NCBI RefSeq assembly: GCF_002960425.1 | Contig: NZ_POIZ01000042.1 | Location: 1 to 64,000 of the forward strand | Direction: 5' to 3' | Source: Streptococcus suis | GTDB lineage: Bacteria; Bacillota; Bacilli; Lactobacillales; Streptococcaceae | DNA length: 64,000 nt | Shown: positions 19,401 through 28,942 of the stretch, piece by piece | Layout of the letters: each line of letters starts with the position of its first letter | Numbering within the stretch: position 1 is the first letter of the stretch | Notes under the pieces: generated by a model | The model's input: only the letters and a program-made list of their open reading frames with translations | Told to the model about the DNA's origin: nothing | Databases searched by the model: none | Made by a program: the position numbers and the translations under genes

Positions 19401-19600
19401 GAGAGTTGATGGCAGCGCACCGCTATGGTCAGAAGGATTTGGATGATACGGGTCACTTGCGTGCTTTGATAAAAGAAGCCAGTCGAGATTATCAGACCTG
19501 GGCAGATGACGATACTGTCAAAGGGCTAGGAAAGATTCAATACCGCAATCAATTACGACAGGCCATCTATGATCTGGCAGATGACTTGGTTGGCCAATAG
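16394..19600 (+). CDS. hsdR: Type I restriction enzyme, R subunit
   Basis: A 1068-residue motor-nuclease subunit that translocates and cuts unmethylated DNA with HsdM and HsdS. The N-terminal nuclease domain has GLPIIQIEEKK (about 167-177, the E-x-K of the PD-(D/E)xK site). Helicase motif I is TTGSGKT (about 315-321), motif II VDEAH (about 419-423), motif III YTGTP (about 449-453), and later motifs include DQLLTGFNAPELNTLYVDR and SRTNR. The C-terminal part is helical. Frame is intact. The hsdM gene lies at the far end of the locus, not next to hsdR. Confidence 0.95.
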   Translation: MNELAFETELIQYITTGTITQPEHLEGLEWSVSDSSTLYAVKSKLWTYEPTIKTTEQLWENFRTILWQHNQHRLDKPLSDTEFAQVKQIISDLKTPYEAGQFLYGVSGVSELEITLDDGRHTFLTVFDQRKIGGGDTVYQVVNQIHRAPKIPGRQERRFDTTLLINGLPIIQIEEKKDTRNVDEALNQMHQYIQERQYTDIFSTLQILVGITPNNVRYMANTTAEKFNKDFAFHWQRKSDGSKVRNWKEFADSMLSIPMAHQMATNYMILDGTPQKQMLKVMRPYQVYATQAVIEGIKKVDFELGCNKIGYIWHTTGSGKTITSFKTAWLASRMPKVDKVVFLVDRIALTNQTKDDYLAYDPEAGENSFGSIRETQNTTALARQLSSKDNGIIVTSVQKLDTLVKRKSFKSPDKHIVFIVDEAHRSTGGDSFAGIQKAFKKAAWIGYTGTPNLDDTGASLRTQDIFGPLLHAYTIKNAISDRNVLGFKVDFETTINQEHMKTTYLPDFYRQKYPSWTSAQIEEKIANLSPDDMDDAVTSSVYDENPEHVRLVVEDVFKHWANRSGSGRYNALFTTHVGGGKASTPMAMMYFREFQRTNQLHREQGGLVLKVGVTFALNTQNNNSMVESNTGLLEAIEVYNAEFGTSFGLSDVSAYTEDLVSRLNRTAKDKNYLDLVIVVDQLLTGFNAPELNTLYVDRTLKGASLIQAYSRTNRVEDMDKKPFGRVVNYRWPAHNEKLMNQALAIYADDSAANLSDEEQKNNNEKNGLVAKPFKEVFAEVKQTVEQLRKLTDDFNDIPKSEKKREDMLELLRAYNQGMSKLKQYQPELVDGVLEGFDYNQPERFIESLGMSVEEEKLLTTVLANELKRALAKEQKVSIHQIELKMTHIKEVTIDYDKLTELVELLLNQVYEEKMVEAAATKDELDRFASGLDDHNYADQIRQTGDAIYRGDFPTKDMEMTYPVKGIDSQKIIQEASHVYIDKKLFAFRIQWGLTEHIRNQELRELMAAHRYGQKDLDDTGHLRALIKEASRDYQTWADDDTVKGLGKIQYRNQLRQAIYDLADDLVGQ

Positions 19601-19601
19601 T

Positions 19602-19649
19602 TTGCGATTTTGTCGGATGGTAGCGTATAATAGAATGGAAATCATCCGA
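19602..19649 (+). promoter_or_regulatory. Promoter between hsdR and hsdS
   Basis: TTGCGA (19602-19607), 18-base spacer, TATAAT (19626-19631). TCGGATG (19613-19619) pairs with CATCCGA (19643-19649) across the -10, which could be an operator or leader hairpin. This gives hsdS-fic-hsdM their own promoter. Confidence 0.55.
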
Positions 19650-19707
19650 AAAATTGCAAAAATAACTTTCAGAAATAAAAGAAAATGAAAGTAGATTAGG
19701 AGGGATT

Positions 19708-20937
19708 ATGACAAAAGAAAAACCAACCGAGCCACGGTTACGCTTCCCTGGATTCACGGACGCTTGGAAACAGCGTAAGTTGGGGGAAGTGGCGGAAAGA
19801 GTTAGTCAAAAAAATTTAGATAGACAGTATGTAGAAACTTTTACAAATTCTGCCGAATTCGGTATCATTTCTCAGAGAGATTTCTTTGAAAAAAATATCT
19901 CTAGTTTGGAGAATCTTAGTGGATATTATGTTGTGAATCCTGATGATTTTGTATACAATCCAAGGATTTCAAATTTAGCTCCAGTTGGTCCAATTAAGCG
20001 GAATAAATTGGGGAGAGTGGGGGTTATGTCGCCTCTTTATACTATATTTAAGTTTACCGACATGAATTTGGATTTTGTTGAGAAATATTTTGATACGACA
20101 ATTTGGCATAGATATATGGAGTTGAATGGAGATAGTGGAGCTCGCTCAGATAGATTTGCTATTAAAGATTCAGTGTTTAGAGGTCTTCCTATTCCTCATC
20201 CTTCCCTCCCCGAACAAGAAGCCATCGGCAGCTTCTTTTCCGACCTAGACCAGCTTATTACTCTTCATCAGCGAAAATTAGATAGTGTCAAAGGATTGAA
20301 GAAGGCTTTGTTACAGAAAATGTTTCCGAAAGGAAATGGAAACGATTTTCCTGAACTGAGATTCCCTGAATTTACGGACGCTTGGAAACAGCGTAAGTTG
20401 GGGGAAGTTTTGGACGAGAGGAATGAAAGTAGGTCTCCAAGTGCTGATGTGCCCCTAGTTTCATTTACAGTAGAGAATGGAGTTACCCCAAAAACAGAGC
20501 GCTATAATCGAGAGTTTCTAGTTAGGAATGACGATAAGAAGTATAAATTTACCCAATTGGATGATATTGTATATAATCCAGCAAATTTGAAATTTGGAGC
20601 TATTGCAAGAAACAAATATGGTGCTGCAGTATTTTCTCCAATATATATTACCTATACAGTAATACCAGATGCTTCTCCGATTTTTATTGAATTGGTAGTT
20701 ACTTTTGCAGATTTTATTCAGCGCGCATTACGTTATCAAGAAGGGACAGTTTACGAGAGAATGGCAGTTAAATCATCTGATTTGCTTAGAAGTGAAATTT
20801 TATTGCCTACTCTCCCCGAACAAGAAGCCATCGGTTCTTTCTTCTCCGACCTAGACCAGCTTATTACTCTTCATCAGCGTCAGTTGGATCATCTGAAACT
20901 GCTGAAAAAGGCATTGTTACAGCAGATGTTTATATAG
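19708..20937 (+). CDS. hsdS: Type I restriction-modification specificity subunit
   Basis: A 409-residue subunit with two target-recognition domains and two near-identical conserved blocks. Block RFPGFTDAWKQRKLGEV (about 12-28) recurs as RFPEFTDAWKQRKLGEV (about 218-234). Block LPEQEAIGSFFSDLDQLITL recurs before each half ends (about 170 and 371). TRD1 is about 29-165 and TRD2 about 235-365. It decides which DNA sequence is methylated and cut. The flanking repeats are shared with the silent fragment at 21.7-22.2 kb, so TRD2 could be exchanged. Good AGGAGGG ribosome site. Confidence 0.95.
   Translation: MTKEKPTEPRLRFPGFTDAWKQRKLGEVAERVSQKNLDRQYVETFTNSAEFGIISQRDFFEKNISSLENLSGYYVVNPDDFVYNPRISNLAPVGPIKRNKLGRVGVMSPLYTIFKFTDMNLDFVEKYFDTTIWHRYMELNGDSGARSDRFAIKDSVFRGLPIPHPSLPEQEAIGSFFSDLDQLITLHQRKLDSVKGLKKALLQKMFPKGNGNDFPELRFPEFTDAWKQRKLGEVLDERNESRSPSADVPLVSFTVENGVTPKTERYNREFLVRNDDKKYKFTQLDDIVYNPANLKFGAIARNKYGAAVFSPIYITYTVIPDASPIFIELVVTFADFIQRALRYQEGTVYERMAVKSSDLLRSEILLPTLPEQEAIGSFFSDLDQLITLHQRQLDHLKLLKKALLQQMFI
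19753..19790 (+). repeat. hsdS conserved block A, copy 1
   Basis: DNA encoding FTDAWKQRKLGEV before TRD1. Near-identical copies at 20371-20408 and, shortened, 21700-21726. All are in the same orientation. Confidence 0.9.
20206..20274 (+). repeat. hsdS conserved block B, copy 1
   Basis: About 68 bases encoding LPEQEAIGSFFSDLDQLITLHQR after TRD1. Copies at 20812-20880 and 22152-22220. Confidence 0.9.
20371..20408 (+). repeat. hsdS conserved block A, copy 2
   Basis: Precedes TRD2. One of three direct copies able to pair in homologous recombination. Confidence 0.9.
20812..20880 (+). repeat. hsdS conserved block B, copy 2
   Basis: Follows TRD2. With the copy at 22152-22220 it encloses fic and the silent TRD as a direct repeat. 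Confidence 0.9.
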
Positions 20938-20949
20938 AAAGAGGTCAGT

Positions 20950-21618
20950 ATGACATATTCACAGGATTATTTAGATGACCTTCTGGTACGAATGGCCTAT
21001 CATTCCAGTGGGATTGAGGGGAATACCATTTCTCTGCCTGAAACGGTTTCGATTATTTTGGAAAGTACTCTGCCTGGAAAGCACAAGAGTATCCGTGAAT
21101 TTTATGAGATTGAAAATCACAAACAGGCTTTCCAAGCTCTGCTATTTGCCTTAGATAATGAGGAAGAGCTGAGCTTGGGGCTGGTTAAGGATATCCACGC
21201 CTTGTTGATGGACCGTCTCCAGCATGATCGGGGACAGTTCAAGTCTGTGCAAAACGCTATTATTGGTGCGACCTTCAAGACGGCCTCGCCAGAGGAAACG
21301 CCTTTCCTTATGCAACAGTGGGTCGATAATGCCAACTACCGCTTAGACTTGCCTTTGGAAATAGCAGAGCTGTTAGAGGTGCTGGCGGATGTACATATCC
21401 AGTTCGAGCGGATTCACCCTTTCAGTGATGGGAATGGACGAACAGGGCGGCTGATTTTGATGTTCCAAAGCATGCTCAAGTTGGGAGCGCCAGTACTCAT
21501 CAGTAAAGAAGATCGAGCACTTTATATGGAGCTCTTAGCGGAACAAGATGTGGCAGGTTTATCCCAATTACTCCAACGTTCCTTGGAGTTCGAACAGGAA
21601 CGAAAAAATCAGTTTTAA
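20950..21618 (+). CDS. Fic-domain protein (adenylyltransferase type)
   Basis: A 222-residue Fic protein. The active-site loop HPFSDGNGRTGR (residues 156-167) matches HxFx(D/E)GNGRxxR completely, so AMP transfer to a protein hydroxyl is expected. Near the N-terminus SSGIEGN (residues 19-25) fits the inhibitory helix motif (S/T)xxxE(G/N), whose Glu23 would block ATP binding; this marks a self-inhibited Fic without a separate antitoxin. It begins 12 bases after hsdS with GAAAGAGG upstream, so it is co-transcribed with the specificity gene. Target unknown; a role tied to the restriction system is a guess. Confidence 0.9.
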   Translation: MTYSQDYLDDLLVRMAYHSSGIEGNTISLPETVSIILESTLPGKHKSIREFYEIENHKQAFQALLFALDNEEELSLGLVKDIHALLMDRLQHDRGQFKSVQNAIIGATFKTASPEETPFLMQQWVDNANYRLDLPLEIAELLEVLADVHIQFERIHPFSDGNGRTGRLILMFQSMLKLGAPVLISKEDRALYMELLAEQDVAGLSQLLQRSLEFEQERKNQF

Positions 21619-21699
21619 GACGGATTTTCAGAAAGCAATTTTCAATCGGTACAACTAATTTCGTCTGAAAATACGGTGAAAACCTTACTTTCACAACTA

Positions 21700-21726
21700 C
21701 TTGGAAACAGCGTAAGTTGGGGGAGT
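21700..21726 (+). repeat. hsdS conserved block A, copy 3 (partial)
   Basis: Begins inside the block, encoding TWKQRKLGEL. It marks the left edge of the silent cassette. Confidence 0.85.
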
Positions 21727-22151
21727 TGGCTACTTTTGCCAAAGGAAACGGTTATTCGAAGAAAGATTTAGTTGCAGAAGGTGCGCCAATTATTTTATAT
21801 GGTCGTCTATATACGAAGTATGAAACAATTATCTCGGAAATTGATACTTTTGTATCTGTTGAAGAGAATAAAAATAGTGTAGTATATAGTGAGGGTGGTG
21901 AAGTGTTAGTACCTGCGTCGGGCGAAAGTTCATTAGATATTGCTAGAGCTTCTGTTGTCGCAGAAAAAGGTATAATCTTAGGTGGAGATTTAAATATAGT
22001 TCGATTACATTCGGAGATTTTTCCTGTATATTTAGCAGTAACTATATCTAATGGAAAACAACAAAAAGACTTAAGTAAACGCGCTCAGGGAAAATCTGTA
22101 GTACATCTTCATAATTCAGATTTGAAAGAGGTGGATTTGAATTTCCCCACC

Positions 22152-22220
22152 CTCCCTGAACAAGAAGCCATCGGTTCTTTCTTCGCCGACCTAGACCAGC
22201 TTATTACTCTTCATCAGCGA
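22152..22220 (+). repeat. hsdS conserved block B, copy 3
   Basis: Right edge of the silent cassette; differs from copy 2 at only a few bases. Confidence 0.9.
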
Positions 22221-22271
22221 AAATCAGATTTCGAATGAAAATTGAAATAATAATGAAAGGATTACAAAAAC

Positions 22272-23861
22272 ATGTCAAAAACTATTCAAGTCATTACCAA
22301 TCAGATTTGGTCTATGGCCAATGAATTGCGTGGAAATATGGATGCTTCGGAATATAAGAACTATATCCTAGCCTTTATGTTCTATCGCTATCTGTCAGAA
22401 CACCAAGAGCGTTTCTTGTTGGAAGATGAAATTATCAGCCCTGCTCCAGGTGAAACTGTGCAAGACGCCTATGCGCGTGAAGCAGTTGGGAGTGACTTGG
22501 CAGAGCATTTGGAAAATACAGCTTCTCACCTTGGGTATGCCATCGAGCCTGAAGACACATGGGCAAGATTGGTAGAAAAAATTGATAATAGCGAGATTGT
22601 GGCAAGTGACTATCAGACGATTTTTGATCATTTTAATACCAATGTGGAACTCAACCAGGATGCTATGGAAGATTTCAGAGGTGTCTTCAACGATATCAAC
22701 CTAGGGGATTCCCGCTTGGGAAATTCAACGGTTGCACGCGCCAAATCCTTGAACAGCATTGTGAAGTTGATCGATAGCATTGAGTATAAAAACGACGAAG
22801 GAAAGGATATTCTGGGGGAAATCTACGAATACCTTATCGGACAATTTGCCGCTTCGGCAGGTAAAAAAGGTGGCGAATTTTACACTCCGCATCAAGTAAG
22901 TAAGATATTAGCCAAGATTGTCACCTTGGGCTTGGAAAAATCAGATACAAGTTTTTCTGTTTACGATCCAACCATGGGGTCAGGTTCCTTGCTGTTGACA
23001 GTACGTAATGAACTACCTCAAGGGCAACATATCAAATTCTATGGTCAAGAAATGAACACGACTACTTATAACTTGGCACGGATGAACTTGATGATGCACC
23101 AGGTTGGCTACAGCAATATGATTTTAAACAATGCGGATACCTTAGAAGGCGACTGGCCAGATGGGGTGGATGAACTTGGAATCGACCAGCCACGGAGCTT
23201 TGATGCAGTAGTTGCCAACCCGCCTTACTCTGCTAAGTGGGACAACCGTGAATCCAAGTTGAAAGACCCGCGTTTTATGGAATACGGCAAGCTAGCCCCA
23301 GCCTCTAAAGCAGACTTCGCCTTTATTTTACACAGTCTTTATCATTTGAACAATACAGGAACCATGGCTATTGTCTTACCGCACGGTGTGCTCTTTAGGG
23401 GAGCAGCAGAAGGACATATCCGCAAACTGATTATTGAAAAAAATTACTTAGATGCCGTTATTGGTTTGCCGGCCAACTTGTTTTATGGGACAGGCATTCC
23501 AACGACTATCCTTGTCTTCAAAAAAAATCGCCAGACCAAGGATGTTTTCTTTATCGATGCTAGCAAGGAGTTTGAAAAAGGGAAGAATCAAAATCACCTG
23601 TCAGATGATATGGTAGAAAAAATTGTTCAAACCTATCACAATCGCCAGTTTGTTGACAAGTATGCTTATTTAGCTCCGTTAGAGGAAATTATAGAAAACG
23701 ACTACAATCTAAACATTCCTCGTTATGTCGATACCTTTGAGGAAGAGGAAGAGATTGATCTTGGGCAAGTGACGCAGCAGCTGGAACAAGATAGAGTAGA
23801 GATTTTGGCATTGGAAGACAAGATTCGCCAACAGTTGAAAACTCTGGGAGTAGATTTTTAG
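22272..23861 (+). CDS. hsdM: Type I restriction-modification methyltransferase subunit
   Basis: A 529-residue N6-adenine methyltransferase. N-terminal helical HsdM_N domain (about 1-150), then GGEFYTPHQVSKIL (about 203-216), SAM motif I region DPTMGSGSLLL (about 232-242), and catalytic motif IV NPPY (about 316-319). Works as M2S with HsdS and protects host DNA. It is the last gene of the island; a strong terminator follows. Having hsdM at the end, after fic and a silent S cassette, is unlike the usual compact R-M-S or M-S-R order. Confidence 0.96.
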   Translation: MSKTIQVITNQIWSMANELRGNMDASEYKNYILAFMFYRYLSEHQERFLLEDEIISPAPGETVQDAYAREAVGSDLAEHLENTASHLGYAIEPEDTWARLVEKIDNSEIVASDYQTIFDHFNTNVELNQDAMEDFRGVFNDINLGDSRLGNSTVARAKSLNSIVKLIDSIEYKNDEGKDILGEIYEYLIGQFAASAGKKGGEFYTPHQVSKILAKIVTLGLEKSDTSFSVYDPTMGSGSLLLTVRNELPQGQHIKFYGQEMNTTTYNLARMNLMMHQVGYSNMILNNADTLEGDWPDGVDELGIDQPRSFDAVVANPPYSAKWDNRESKLKDPRFMEYGKLAPASKADFAFILHSLYHLNNTGTMAIVLPHGVLFRGAAEGHIRKLIIEKNYLDAVIGLPANLFYGTGIPTTILVFKKNRQTKDVFFIDASKEFEKGKNQNHLSDDMVEKIVQTYHNRQFVDKYAYLAPLEEIIENDYNLNIPRYVDTFEEEEEIDLGQVTQQLEQDRVEILALEDKIRQQLKTLGVDF

Positions 23862-23869
23862 AAACAAGA

Positions 23870-23905
23870 AAAGAGCGAGTAGGGTCACTACTTGCTCTTT
23901 CTTAT
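23870..23905 (+). terminator. Terminator after hsdM
   Basis: A 13-pair stem (23870-23882 with 23888-23900, one G-T) around GGTCA, followed by CTTATAT. Confidence 0.85.
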
Positions 23906-23912
23906 ATACTAA

Positions 23913-24064
23913 TACTCTTCGAAAATCAAAATCAGACGTTGTTGACTTGATTTGATGACTGAAAAGCTCCTGTGGAGTTTTTCAGCCTACTCCCTTGAAA
24001 TATAATAGGAACAGAGTTCTATCTGCATCTGCGTTGCCTAGTCTGTTTTTGATTTTCATTGAGT

Positions 24065-24065
<1 letters not shown>
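23913..24065. repeat. RUP-like small repeat, copy 2
   Basis: Ends TACTCTTCGAAAATCAAA and GATTTTCATTGAGT match the copy at 9982-10083. This copy has about 50 extra internal bases that include a hairpin (CTGAAAAGCTCC with GGAGTTTTTCAG). It abuts the serS stop codon and separates the hsd island from serS. Confidence 0.7.
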
Positions 24066-25444
<1,379 letters not shown>

Positions 25445-25448
25445 TTAA

Positions 25449-25637
25449 TAAAAAAACGCACACAGGGAAACTGCTGGAGCGACTTTCACCGCGGTTCCAT
25501 CCAGCTTCACATGTGTGCACTTTGACTATTTTATTTGTTAACAACGGTAGAATTTCACAACTTTTTCCTATCTGCTCGCAGCGACCGCAGACTTTCTGAA
25601 AGGAGCCAGAGGCTACTTATCCGTTTCTACTATTATA
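25449..25637 (-). ncRNA. Serine T-box leader of serS
   Basis: On the minus strand the conserved T-box TGGAACCGCGG lies at 25489-25499. A terminator stem forms between 25503-25522 and 25458-25477, followed by a run of T (25449-25456). Uncharged tRNA-Ser should stabilise the antiterminator. The upstream stem I region has AATTCTACC, in which TCT would be a suitable serine specifier codon; this last point is tentative. Confidence 0.9.
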
Positions 25638-25660
25638 CTTGATTTTCTATTTTTTGGCAA
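25632..25660 (-). promoter_or_regulatory. Promoter of the serS T-box leader
   Basis: Minus strand: TTGCCA (25655-25660), 17-base spacer, TATAAT (25632-25637). It overlaps the last codons of manO. Confidence 0.75.
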
Positions 25661-26021
25661 ATAGATTTGAAATTTTTTGTCCAATAGTTTGAACCAAGGT
25701 GGGTAGTTTGACGACCTTCTCATTGCCGATATGCTCACGGGCAATTTTTAGGATTTTACCTGAATCCTTAGAAGCAAAGAGAAATTTACCACTGTCTGTA
25801 AAGACTTCGAAGTGTCGGCTGACCTTTTTATTGCTCACATTGGCACCAATTTGTTCAATCGATGTCCAAGGAATTTGCACATAATTTTCTACGTTGTTGT
25901 CAGCATAAAATTCCAAAGCTTGATCACCCAGAAGAAACTTGCCGACCGTACCACCAGCTATGCTGAGATAGGAAACGCCAGTTGTTGATAGTTCGACATT
26001 TTTATTTAATGATTGTGCCAT
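25647..26021 (-). CDS. manO: DUF956 family protein (ManO)
   Basis: A 124-residue DUF956 protein, found next to mannose-type PTS genes in streptococci and lactococci and often called ManO. Biochemical role is not established. The sequence has no membrane segment; it has a PH-like, beta-rich pattern with PWTSIEQIGANV in the middle. It lies 63 bases after manN, behind a hairpin and a promoter-like TATAAT, so it can be expressed apart from manLMN. Confidence 0.8.
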   Translation of the reverse strand: MAQSLNKNVELSTTGVSYLSIAGGTVGKFLLGDQALEFYADNNVENYVQIPWTSIEQIGANVSNKKVSRHFEVFTDSGKFLFASKDSGKILKIAREHIGNEKVVKLPTLVQTIGQKISNLFAKK

Positions 26022-26042
26022 AGTTACCTCATTTCTTGTTTT

Positions 26043-26074
26043 ATTATACCATAAAACCCCGCATGAGCGGGGTT
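26043..26074 (-). terminator. Terminator after manN, with a promoter -10 for manO
   Basis: AACCCCGC (26055-26062) and GCGGGGTT (26067-26074) form an eight-pair stem; on the minus strand TTTTAT follows. TATAAT (26043-26048, minus) comes just after and could start manO transcripts. Partial read-through is likely. Confidence 0.75.
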
Positions 26075-26084
26075 GGTTAATGGA

Positions 26085-26996
26085 TTACATAATTCCAAGA
26101 AGGCGAGCTGCGATACCGAACGCGAACAAGCCAACGATGATAGTGATTGGAGAAACTTTTTTCTTCAACAACCACATACATAGGAATGTAAGAAGCAAGT
26201 GCATGAAGCCAGGGATCAAACCATCCAAGTTTTGTTGGAAAGTAGTAACCTTAGTTGGTGTTTGTGATAAACCTTGACCAACCAATTCAAAGGCTTTTTG
26301 AATACCTTCAGAACCTTCTGGCAATTTATCCCACTCGATGTAAGCACCTTCTGAAAGTGGAACTTCAGAAACTGTGAAGTTGAAGCCGATAGATACCCAA
26401 CGTTGAGCAAGTACGGCAAGGATGAACATACCAAGGATAGAAGCACCTTTAGTGATGTCTTGGAGGATACCACCTGACATATCTTTAGTGATTTCTTTAC
26501 CTGATTTGTAACCAAACTCTTGAGTGTACCATAGGAAGCTCATACGGATAGCGTTCCATAGACCGAAGAAGAGGATTGGGCCAAGGATGTTACCAGATAC
26601 GGCAAGTGAAGCACCAAGGGCACCAAGGATAGGACGTACTGTAAACCAGAATACTGGGTCACCGATACCAGCAAGAGGTCCCATCATACCGATTTTCACA
26701 CCTTGGATAGCAGCGTCATCGATGTCAGCACCGTTTGCGCGCTCTTCTTCAAGGGCAAGTGTTACACCGACGATAGGTGCAGCAACGTATGGGTGTGTGT
26801 TAAAGAATTCCATGTGGCGTTTAAGAGCCGCAATTTGATCTTCTTTTTTAGTGTAGAGTTTTTTGATGGCTGGAACCATTGTGTAAGCCCAACCCAAGTT
26901 TTGCATACGCTCAAAGTTCCATGATGCTTGAAGGAAGGTTGAACGCCAGCAAATCGCTTTACGATCTTTTACTGAAAGTTGAATTTTTTCTGTCAT
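26085..26996 (-). CDS. manN: PTS mannose-family transporter subunit IID
   Basis: A 303-residue integral membrane IID component that, with IIC, imports glucose, mannose and related sugars. It shows the long cytosolic N-terminal part with QASWNFERMQNLGWAY, the segment GMMGPLAGIGDPVFWF (about 130-145), and hydrophobic helices to the C-terminus. Separated from manM by 21 bases holding GGAAGAA. Receptor for several class IIa-type bacteriocins in related species. Confidence 0.94.
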   Translation of the reverse strand: MTEKIQLSVKDRKAICWRSTFLQASWNFERMQNLGWAYTMVPAIKKLYTKKEDQIAALKRHMEFFNTHPYVAAPIVGVTLALEEERANGADIDDAAIQGVKIGMMGPLAGIGDPVFWFTVRPILGALGASLAVSGNILGPILFFGLWNAIRMSFLWYTQEFGYKSGKEITKDMSGGILQDITKGASILGMFILAVLAQRWVSIGFNFTVSEVPLSEGAYIEWDKLPEGSEGIQKAFELVGQGLSQTPTKVTTFQQNLDGLIPGFMHLLLTFLCMWLLKKKVSPITIIVGLFAFGIAARLLGIM

Positions 26997-27017
26997 GATT
27001 GTGTTCTTCCTTTCTTC

Positions 27018-27824
27018 TTAGTAGTCTTCTAGGATGTCGCCGATTGGGTCGTTAGAACCAGCTCCGCCACCGTTACCACCTTTTTTAGAAAGGTTGAGGT
27101 AGATGAAGGCAAGAGATACACCGATAGCACCAAGTGCGATAAGTGTCAATTCGCTAACTGCAGCAAGTGCGAAACCGATAGCGAAGAATGGCCAAACTTC
27201 GCGAGTAGCCATCATGTTGATAACCATAGCGAAACCTACGGCAACAACCATACCACCACCGACGTTCATACCACCTGACAACCAAGCTGGCATAGATTCA
27301 AGAGCAGCTTGAACAGCTTCAGTTGGGATAGCAAGAAGAAGGGCAGCAGGAACGGCAATACGAAGTCCTTGAAGTGAAAGAGCAATCAAGTGGTAGCGCT
27401 CAAGTGCACCGAAGTCACCACGTTCTGCAGCAGCGTCAGCACCGTGTACAAGGGCAACAGATGCTGTACGAACAAGCATTGTAAGGAAAAGACCTGCAAC
27501 AGCAAGAGGAATAGCAAGACCTTGAGCAACTGAGATCGCAGTTGCAGAGAAGTCACCACCCTTGATCAAGATGATCGCAGCAGCGACAGAAGCAAGGGCA
27601 GCATCTGGCGCAATGGCAGCACCGATATTTGACCAGCCAAGGGCAACGAGTTGGAGAGTTCCTCCAAGCATAACACCAGCTGTAAGGTTACCGGTAACAA
27701 GACCGATGAGGGTACAAGCAACGATTGGTTGATGGAATTGGAATTGGTCAAGGACACCTTCCATACCTGCAAGAAAGGCCACAATAACGACCAAAATTGC
27801 AGAAATAATTGAAATATCTGACAT
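27018..27824 (-). CDS. manM: PTS mannose-family transporter subunit IIC
   Basis: A 268-residue IIC channel component with many glycine- and alanine-rich transmembrane helices, including FHQPIVACTLIGLVTGNL and LGGTLQLVALGWSNIGAAIAPDAALAS. The C-terminal tail is short and polar. Middle gene of manLMN. Confidence 0.94.
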   Translation of the reverse strand: MSDISIISAILVVIVAFLAGMEGVLDQFQFHQPIVACTLIGLVTGNLTAGVMLGGTLQLVALGWSNIGAAIAPDAALASVAAAIILIKGGDFSATAISVAQGLAIPLAVAGLFLTMLVRTASVALVHGADAAAERGDFGALERYHLIALSLQGLRIAVPAALLLAIPTEAVQAALESMPAWLSGGMNVGGGMVVAVGFAMVINMMATREVWPFFAIGFALAAVSELTLIALGAIGVSLAFIYLNLSKKGGNGGGAGSNDPIGDILEDY

Positions 27825-27873
27825 ATTTATAATCCTTTCATATTTCTGATAATCACACAGTGTTAATTAGTTT

Positions 27874-28863
27874 TTATTTAACATCTGCCTTGTTAATCAA
27901 TTCAAACAAATCTTTTGGTGAATCGTTTGGAACTTTACGAACATCAAATTTGACACCGAGTTCACGCAAGCGTTCAAAGGTAGCTACGTCGTCCTTATCC
28001 ATAGAAAGAACAGTGTTTACCATTGTTTTGCCTGTTGAGTGAGCCATAGAACCAACGTTCAATTCCTTGATTTCTACACCACCTTCGATAGCTTCAAGAG
28101 CTTCTTGAGGTGTTTCAAAGAGAATCAAAGCGTGTGTGTTACCGAAGCGAGGATCTTTAGAAACCTCAATCAGTTTCTTGATAGGAACAACGTTTGCTTT
28201 AACGTTTCCTGGAGCCGCTTGCTTAATCAATTGCTTACGAAGCTCATCCTGAGCAACTGTATCTGAAGCAACGATGATACGGTCTGCTTTAGAAGCAGGA
28301 GTCCAAGCAGTAGCGACCTGACCATGCAAGAGACGAGTATCGATACGAGCTAAGTTGATTTTCAACTTGCCATCACCGATAACTGTTCCTGGTGGGATAG
28401 CTCCTTTAGGTGCTTGTTCAGCACTTGCAGCTGGAGCAGCCTCGGCTGGTTGAAGTTCTTCTGGAAGAACCTTGATACCATCTTTGGCTTCCTTAATAAT
28501 GTTTGCTGCCACTTTTTCAACACCTGCAGCTGCATCCATTAGACGCTCTGTGTAGGCTTGAATTAGCATTGGCAAGTTAAGTCCAGTGATGATGGCAAAT
28601 TTACGATCTGGACGTTCGCCAGCAACGCGACTTGCTTGGTTAAATGGTGAACCACTCCACAGGTCCGCCAATACCAACACTTCATCATCAGCATCGAATG
28701 AGTCAACAGCTGCATTGAGCTTAGCATATAAATCATCTGGACCTTCGCTTGGCATGAAAGTAACAACTTGTACTTTTTCTTGTTCGCCAAAAATCATTTG
28801 ACCAGACTGATGAATGCCAGCAGCAAATTCACCATGACTTGCAATAATGATTCCAATACTCAT
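27874..28863 (-). CDS. manL: PTS mannose-family subunit IIAB
   Basis: A 329-residue fused phosphotransfer protein. IIA domain (1-130) has the HPr-phosphorylated His10 in [11 protein letters not shown]. An Ala/Pro/Glu-rich linker covers about 137-160. The IIB domain has the His180 site in [15 protein letters not shown]. It receives phosphate from HPr and passes it to incoming sugar; it also takes part in sugar-dependent gene control in streptococci. First gene of manLMN behind a promoter with a cre-like site. Confidence 0.95.
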   Translation of the reverse strand: MSIGIIIASHGEFAAGIHQSGQMIFGEQEKVQVVTFMPSEGPDDLYAKLNAAVDSFDADDEVLVLADLWSGSPFNQASRVAGERPDRKFAIITGLNLPMLIQAYTERLMDAAAGVEKVAANIIKEAKDGIKVLPEELQPAEAAPAASAEQAPKGAIPPGTVIGDGKLKINLARIDTRLLHGQVATAWTPASKADRIIVASDTVAQDELRKQLIKQAAPGNVKANVVPIKKLIEVSKDPRFGNTHALILFETPQEALEAIEGGVEIKELNVGSMAHSTGKTMVNTVLSMDKDDVATFERLRELGVKFDVRKVPNDSPKDLFELINKADVK

Positions 28864-28942
28864 TATTGTTCCCCCTAAATTTTTTCTAGTTCCTTTGAAA
28901 TGTAAAACTAATGAATAGGCTTACATTTTCTTGAACTCGTAT

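Larger units (their letters stand above)
21692..22238 (+). pseudogene. Silent hsdS fragment with one target-recognition domain
   Basis: An open frame with a TGA at its 5' end and no start codon of its own with a ribosome site; the first usable codon is TTG at 21717. It encodes the shared block TWKQRKLGE, a third TRD unlike TRD1 and TRD2 (about 150 residues), and the shared block LPEQEAIGSFFADLDQLITLHQRK, then stops after KSDFE. It looks like a storage cassette or a remnant from which the main hsdS can take a new TRD. It lies between fic and hsdM. Confidence 0.8.

Noticed and set aside
21624-21672. Inverted repeat ATTTTCAGA / TCTGAAAAT downstream of fic
   Set aside because: Nine pairs with a 31-base loop and no T-run; too weak to call a terminator or recombination site.
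19753-22220. CRISPR-like array from repeated hsdS blocks
   Set aside because: The repeats are long, coding and only three in number, and they match conserved HsdS regions.
14779-23861. Prophage or integrative element around the recombinase
   Set aside because: No phage structural, replication or conjugation genes and no clear attachment repeats; it is a restriction island with a recombinase.
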